Shown here in pieces: positions 62,034-64,000 of a stretch of 64,000 bases of DNA; position 1 is the first letter of the stretch; every line of letters starts with the position of its first letter. The stretch is from Lacibacter cauensis (GTDB taxonomy: Bacteria > Bacteroidota > Bacteroidia > Chitinophagales > Chitinophagaceae): the NCBI RefSeq assembly GCF_007830055.1, contig NZ_VLLE01000004.1, positions 711,248 through 775,247 on the forward strand, in the 5' to 3' direction. The notes beneath the pieces were generated by a model. The model was not told the origin of the DNA. It saw only the letters and a list, made by a program, of their open reading frames with translations, and ran no database searches. The position numbers and the translations under genes are program-made.

Positions 62034-62316
62034 AAATCAGTTCGTCTTTTATTGCCTGAAAATACAAAGGCTTGATTGCTTTACGGGTAACCACCTGTAC
62101 AGATACTGTGGCGAAAGTTTGTTGAAGTAAATCGTAGGTTTCAAATAGAGCAGCGGCAGAAGAATGTTTAAAATCAAGAAGCAGATCAAGATCACTTTCA
62201 GGCTTTGCTTCATTACGGCTGTAGGAGCCAAACAATGCAAGCTCCGTAAGTCCATACTTTTCTGCAAGTACCGGCTTAATTGCTTTTAGTTGTTGTATGA
62301 TCTGCTCTTTGGTCAC
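62026..62316 (-). CDS. mntA: MntA-type nucleotidyltransferase antitoxin
   Basis: 96 residues. The minimal nucleotidyltransferase motif LFGSYSRNEAKPESDLDLLL is complete: Gly30, Ser31, and Asp42/Asp44 of the DLD pair. It probably adenylylates the HepT Tyr. It is the first gene of the two-gene unit, which sits between the beta-barrel gene and lysS. Confidence 0.9.
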   Translation of the reverse strand: MTKEQIIQQLKAIKPVLAEKYGLTELALFGSYSRNEAKPESDLDLLLDFKHSSAAALFETYDLLQQTFATVSVQVVTRKAIKPLYFQAIKDELIYA

Positions 62317-62358
62317 GCTGAATAAAAGTACAACTAATTTTTTTGAATGATAAGTAAC

Positions 62359-62388
62359 AAAAAACCGCAGCTGTTTTCAACTGCGGTT
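62359..62388 (-). terminator. terminator of lysS
   Basis: Identical 30-nt sequence to 61657-61686, here about 53 bp beyond the lysS stop. Confidence 0.85.
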
Positions 62389-62441
62389 CATTTATTTTAA
62401 TGTAGCTCACAACTATAAACTACAAACCATAAACTTTAAAC

Positions 62442-63962
62442 TTACTCAACTGTTTTCTCGGGACGCATCATCGGAAACAACAGCACATCTTGTATGCTTG
62501 GTTGATTGGTCATCAACATCACCAAACGATCGATACCAATGCCAATACCACTTGTTGGCGGCATACCGTATTCCAATGCACGGAGGAAATCATAATCAAT
62601 AAACATCGCTTCATCATCGCCACGTTCTTTCAGCTTCACCTGATCTTCAAAACGCTCACGCTGATCGATCGGATCGTTCAACTCGCTGTATGCATTGGCA
62701 ACTTCCTTCCCATTCACCATTAACTCAAAGCGCTCTACCAATCCTTCTTTGCTGCGGTGCTTCTTGGTAAGCGGACTCATTTCAATCGGATAGTCAATGA
62801 TAAATGTTGGCTGTATACATTTTGCTTCGCTTGTTTCGCCAAATAATTCATCAATCAGTTTGCCTTTACCCATCGATGCATCTACATGGATGTTGAGTTG
62901 TTTGCACACACTGCGTAATCCTTCTTCATCCAAACCGCTTACATCAATACCGGTATTTTCTTTAATGGCTTCGAAAATAGACAAGCGTTTGAACGGCGCT
63001 TTAAAGCTGATGGTTTTATCGCCCACCTGTACATCGGTTGTACCATGCAGCGCAATAGCAATACGCTCCAGCAGATTTTCTGTAACATTCATCATCCAGA
63101 AATAATCTTTGTACGCCGTGTACCATTCCAATACGGTAAACTCAGGGTTGTGTGTGCGATCCATACCCTCGTTACGGAAGTTGCGGCTGAACTCATACAC
63201 CCAATCGAACCCACCAACGATCAAACGTTTTAAATACAACTCGTTTGCAATACGCATGTACATCGGTACATCCAAGGCGTTGTGATGCGTGGTGAACGGA
63301 CGGGCAGCAGCGCCACCGGGGATGGTTTGCAGTACCGGCGTATCTACTTCCAATGCACCATGCTCATTCAAGTATTCACGAATGGTATTGATAAGGATGG
63401 TACGTTTAACAAACACATCTTTCACCTGTGGGTTAATGATGAGATCGGCATAACGCTGACGGTATTTGAATTCCGGATCGGTCACTGCATCGAAGGTTTG
63501 TCCTTCTGCTTCCTTCACCACCGGTAATGGCTTTAATGACTTGGTAAGAACGGTGAGTTCTTTTACGTGTAAACTTGTTTCACCTGTTTTGGTGGTGAAC
63601 ACATAGCCCTTCACACCAATAATGTCGCCAATGTCTAATAACTTTTTAAACACCACATCATACAAGGTCTTGTCTTCGCCGGGACAAATATCATCTCTAC
63701 GCACATATACCTGCAAACGGCCATGGCTATCCTGCAACACGGCAAAGCAGGCTTTACCCATATCACGCACACTCATAATACGGCCGGCAATACAAACATC
63801 TTTGTACTCGTCTTTGGTTTCTTCGTTAAACCCTGCCTTTACAGCAGTTGAATAATGGGTAACAGGGTACAACGGTGCGGGGTATGCATCGATGCCCAGT
63901 TTGTTTAACTCAGCTAATTTCTCTCTACGGATAAGTTCCTGTTCGCTCAAATGTGTACTCAT
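62442..63962 (-). CDS. lysS: lysyl-tRNA synthetase, class II
   Basis: 506 residues. The anticodon-binding OB domain (about 55-165, IAGRIMSVRDMGKACFAVLQD) is followed by the class II core: motif 2 NFRNEGMDRTHNPEFTVLEWY and motif 3 GIGIGIDRLVMLMTN. It charges tRNA-Lys and looks complete in size and motifs. The start is the ATG at 63960-63962. The last 38 bp of the window hold only its upstream region. Confidence 0.97.
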   Translation of the reverse strand: MSTHLSEQELIRREKLAELNKLGIDAYPAPLYPVTHYSTAVKAGFNEETKDEYKDVCIAGRIMSVRDMGKACFAVLQDSHGRLQVYVRRDDICPGEDKTLYDVVFKKLLDIGDIIGVKGYVFTTKTGETSLHVKELTVLTKSLKPLPVVKEAEGQTFDAVTDPEFKYRQRYADLIINPQVKDVFVKRTILINTIREYLNEHGALEVDTPVLQTIPGGAAARPFTTHHNALDVPMYMRIANELYLKRLIVGGFDWVYEFSRNFRNEGMDRTHNPEFTVLEWYTAYKDYFWMMNVTENLLERIAIALHGTTDVQVGDKTISFKAPFKRLSIFEAIKENTGIDVSGLDEEGLRSVCKQLNIHVDASMGKGKLIDELFGETSEAKCIQPTFIIDYPIEMSPLTKKHRSKEGLVERFELMVNGKEVANAYSELNDPIDQRERFEDQVKLKERGDDEAMFIDYDFLRALEYGMPPTSGIGIGIDRLVMLMTNQPSIQDVLLFPMMRPEKTVE

Positions 63963-64000
63963 AACATGGGGTTGATGTGAAGCCGCTGCATGTTTGGCTT

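Noticed and set aside
1-64000. tRNA, rRNA, tmRNA or prophage integrase genes
   Set aside because: I looked through the intergenic stretches and saw no cloverleaf-like sequence, rRNA segment or integrase motif; a dedicated search (tRNAscan-SE, Infernal) was not possible.

Overview
The window looks like a chromosomal segment of a Bacteroidota bacterium, most likely family Chitinophagaceae. Reasons: a secreted protein with a type IX secretion C-terminal sorting domain, promoters of the TAnnTTTG type, typical lineage families (DUF5606, DUF4920, MerC-like, SO2930-type diheme cytochrome, propeller sensor kinases, LytS/LytTR pairs) and few Shine-Dalgarno sequences. I saw no rRNA, tRNA, CRISPR array, transposase or integrase. 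Family names come from reading the translations; no database search was run.

Layout. 1-2596: end of an OmpA-type cell-wall-binding protein and a secreted TPR protein. 2802-9021: a signalling cluster of one beta-propeller sensor with a decayed kinase ATPase domain, two LytS-type sensor kinases overlapping by 4 bp, and a LytTR response regulator. 9173-14338: single-gene units for envelope or periplasmic proteins (hypothetical, DUF5602-like lipoprotein, hemerythrin, YceI, DUF4920, PHB-depolymerase-like esterase), most with a clear terminator. 14339-23200: an accessory region, part of it visibly AT-richer, full of dispersed repeats. It carries a T9SS cargo protein, two small unknown genes, a two-gene Hachiman anti-phage system (hamA/hamB, minus strand), and a membrane-anchored unknown gene bounded by 15-bp inverted repeats next to an attC-like hairpin. 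23269 onward returns to core genes: recA, an amidase, a metal-linked locus (MerC-like and DUF3817 divergent from SCO1 and a Fur-family regulator, sharing a palindromic operator candidate), an M3 oligopeptidase, DUF5606, SDR, gmk, a CNNM transporter, a large metalloprotease, tatC, rpiB and an M28 peptidase. 40993-52044: YidE-type transporter, RDD protein, deoxyhypusine-synthase homologue, murein amidase, marR plus acyl-CoA dehydrogenase, DUF418 and radical SAM/SPASM. 52137-63962: CHRD lipoprotein, AI-2E-type permease, the cytochrome/beta-helix pair, SDR, PPC lipoprotein, DPP4-like peptidase, a beta-barrel protein, an MntA/HepT toxin-antitoxin pair and lysS.

The most notable system is the Hachiman defence island with its repeat-flanked neighbours. 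Next are the shared operator at the MerC/SCO1/Fur locus, the MntA/HepT module between two identical 30-nt terminators, and dispersed palindromic repeats that sit at, and sometimes form, the ends of genes.
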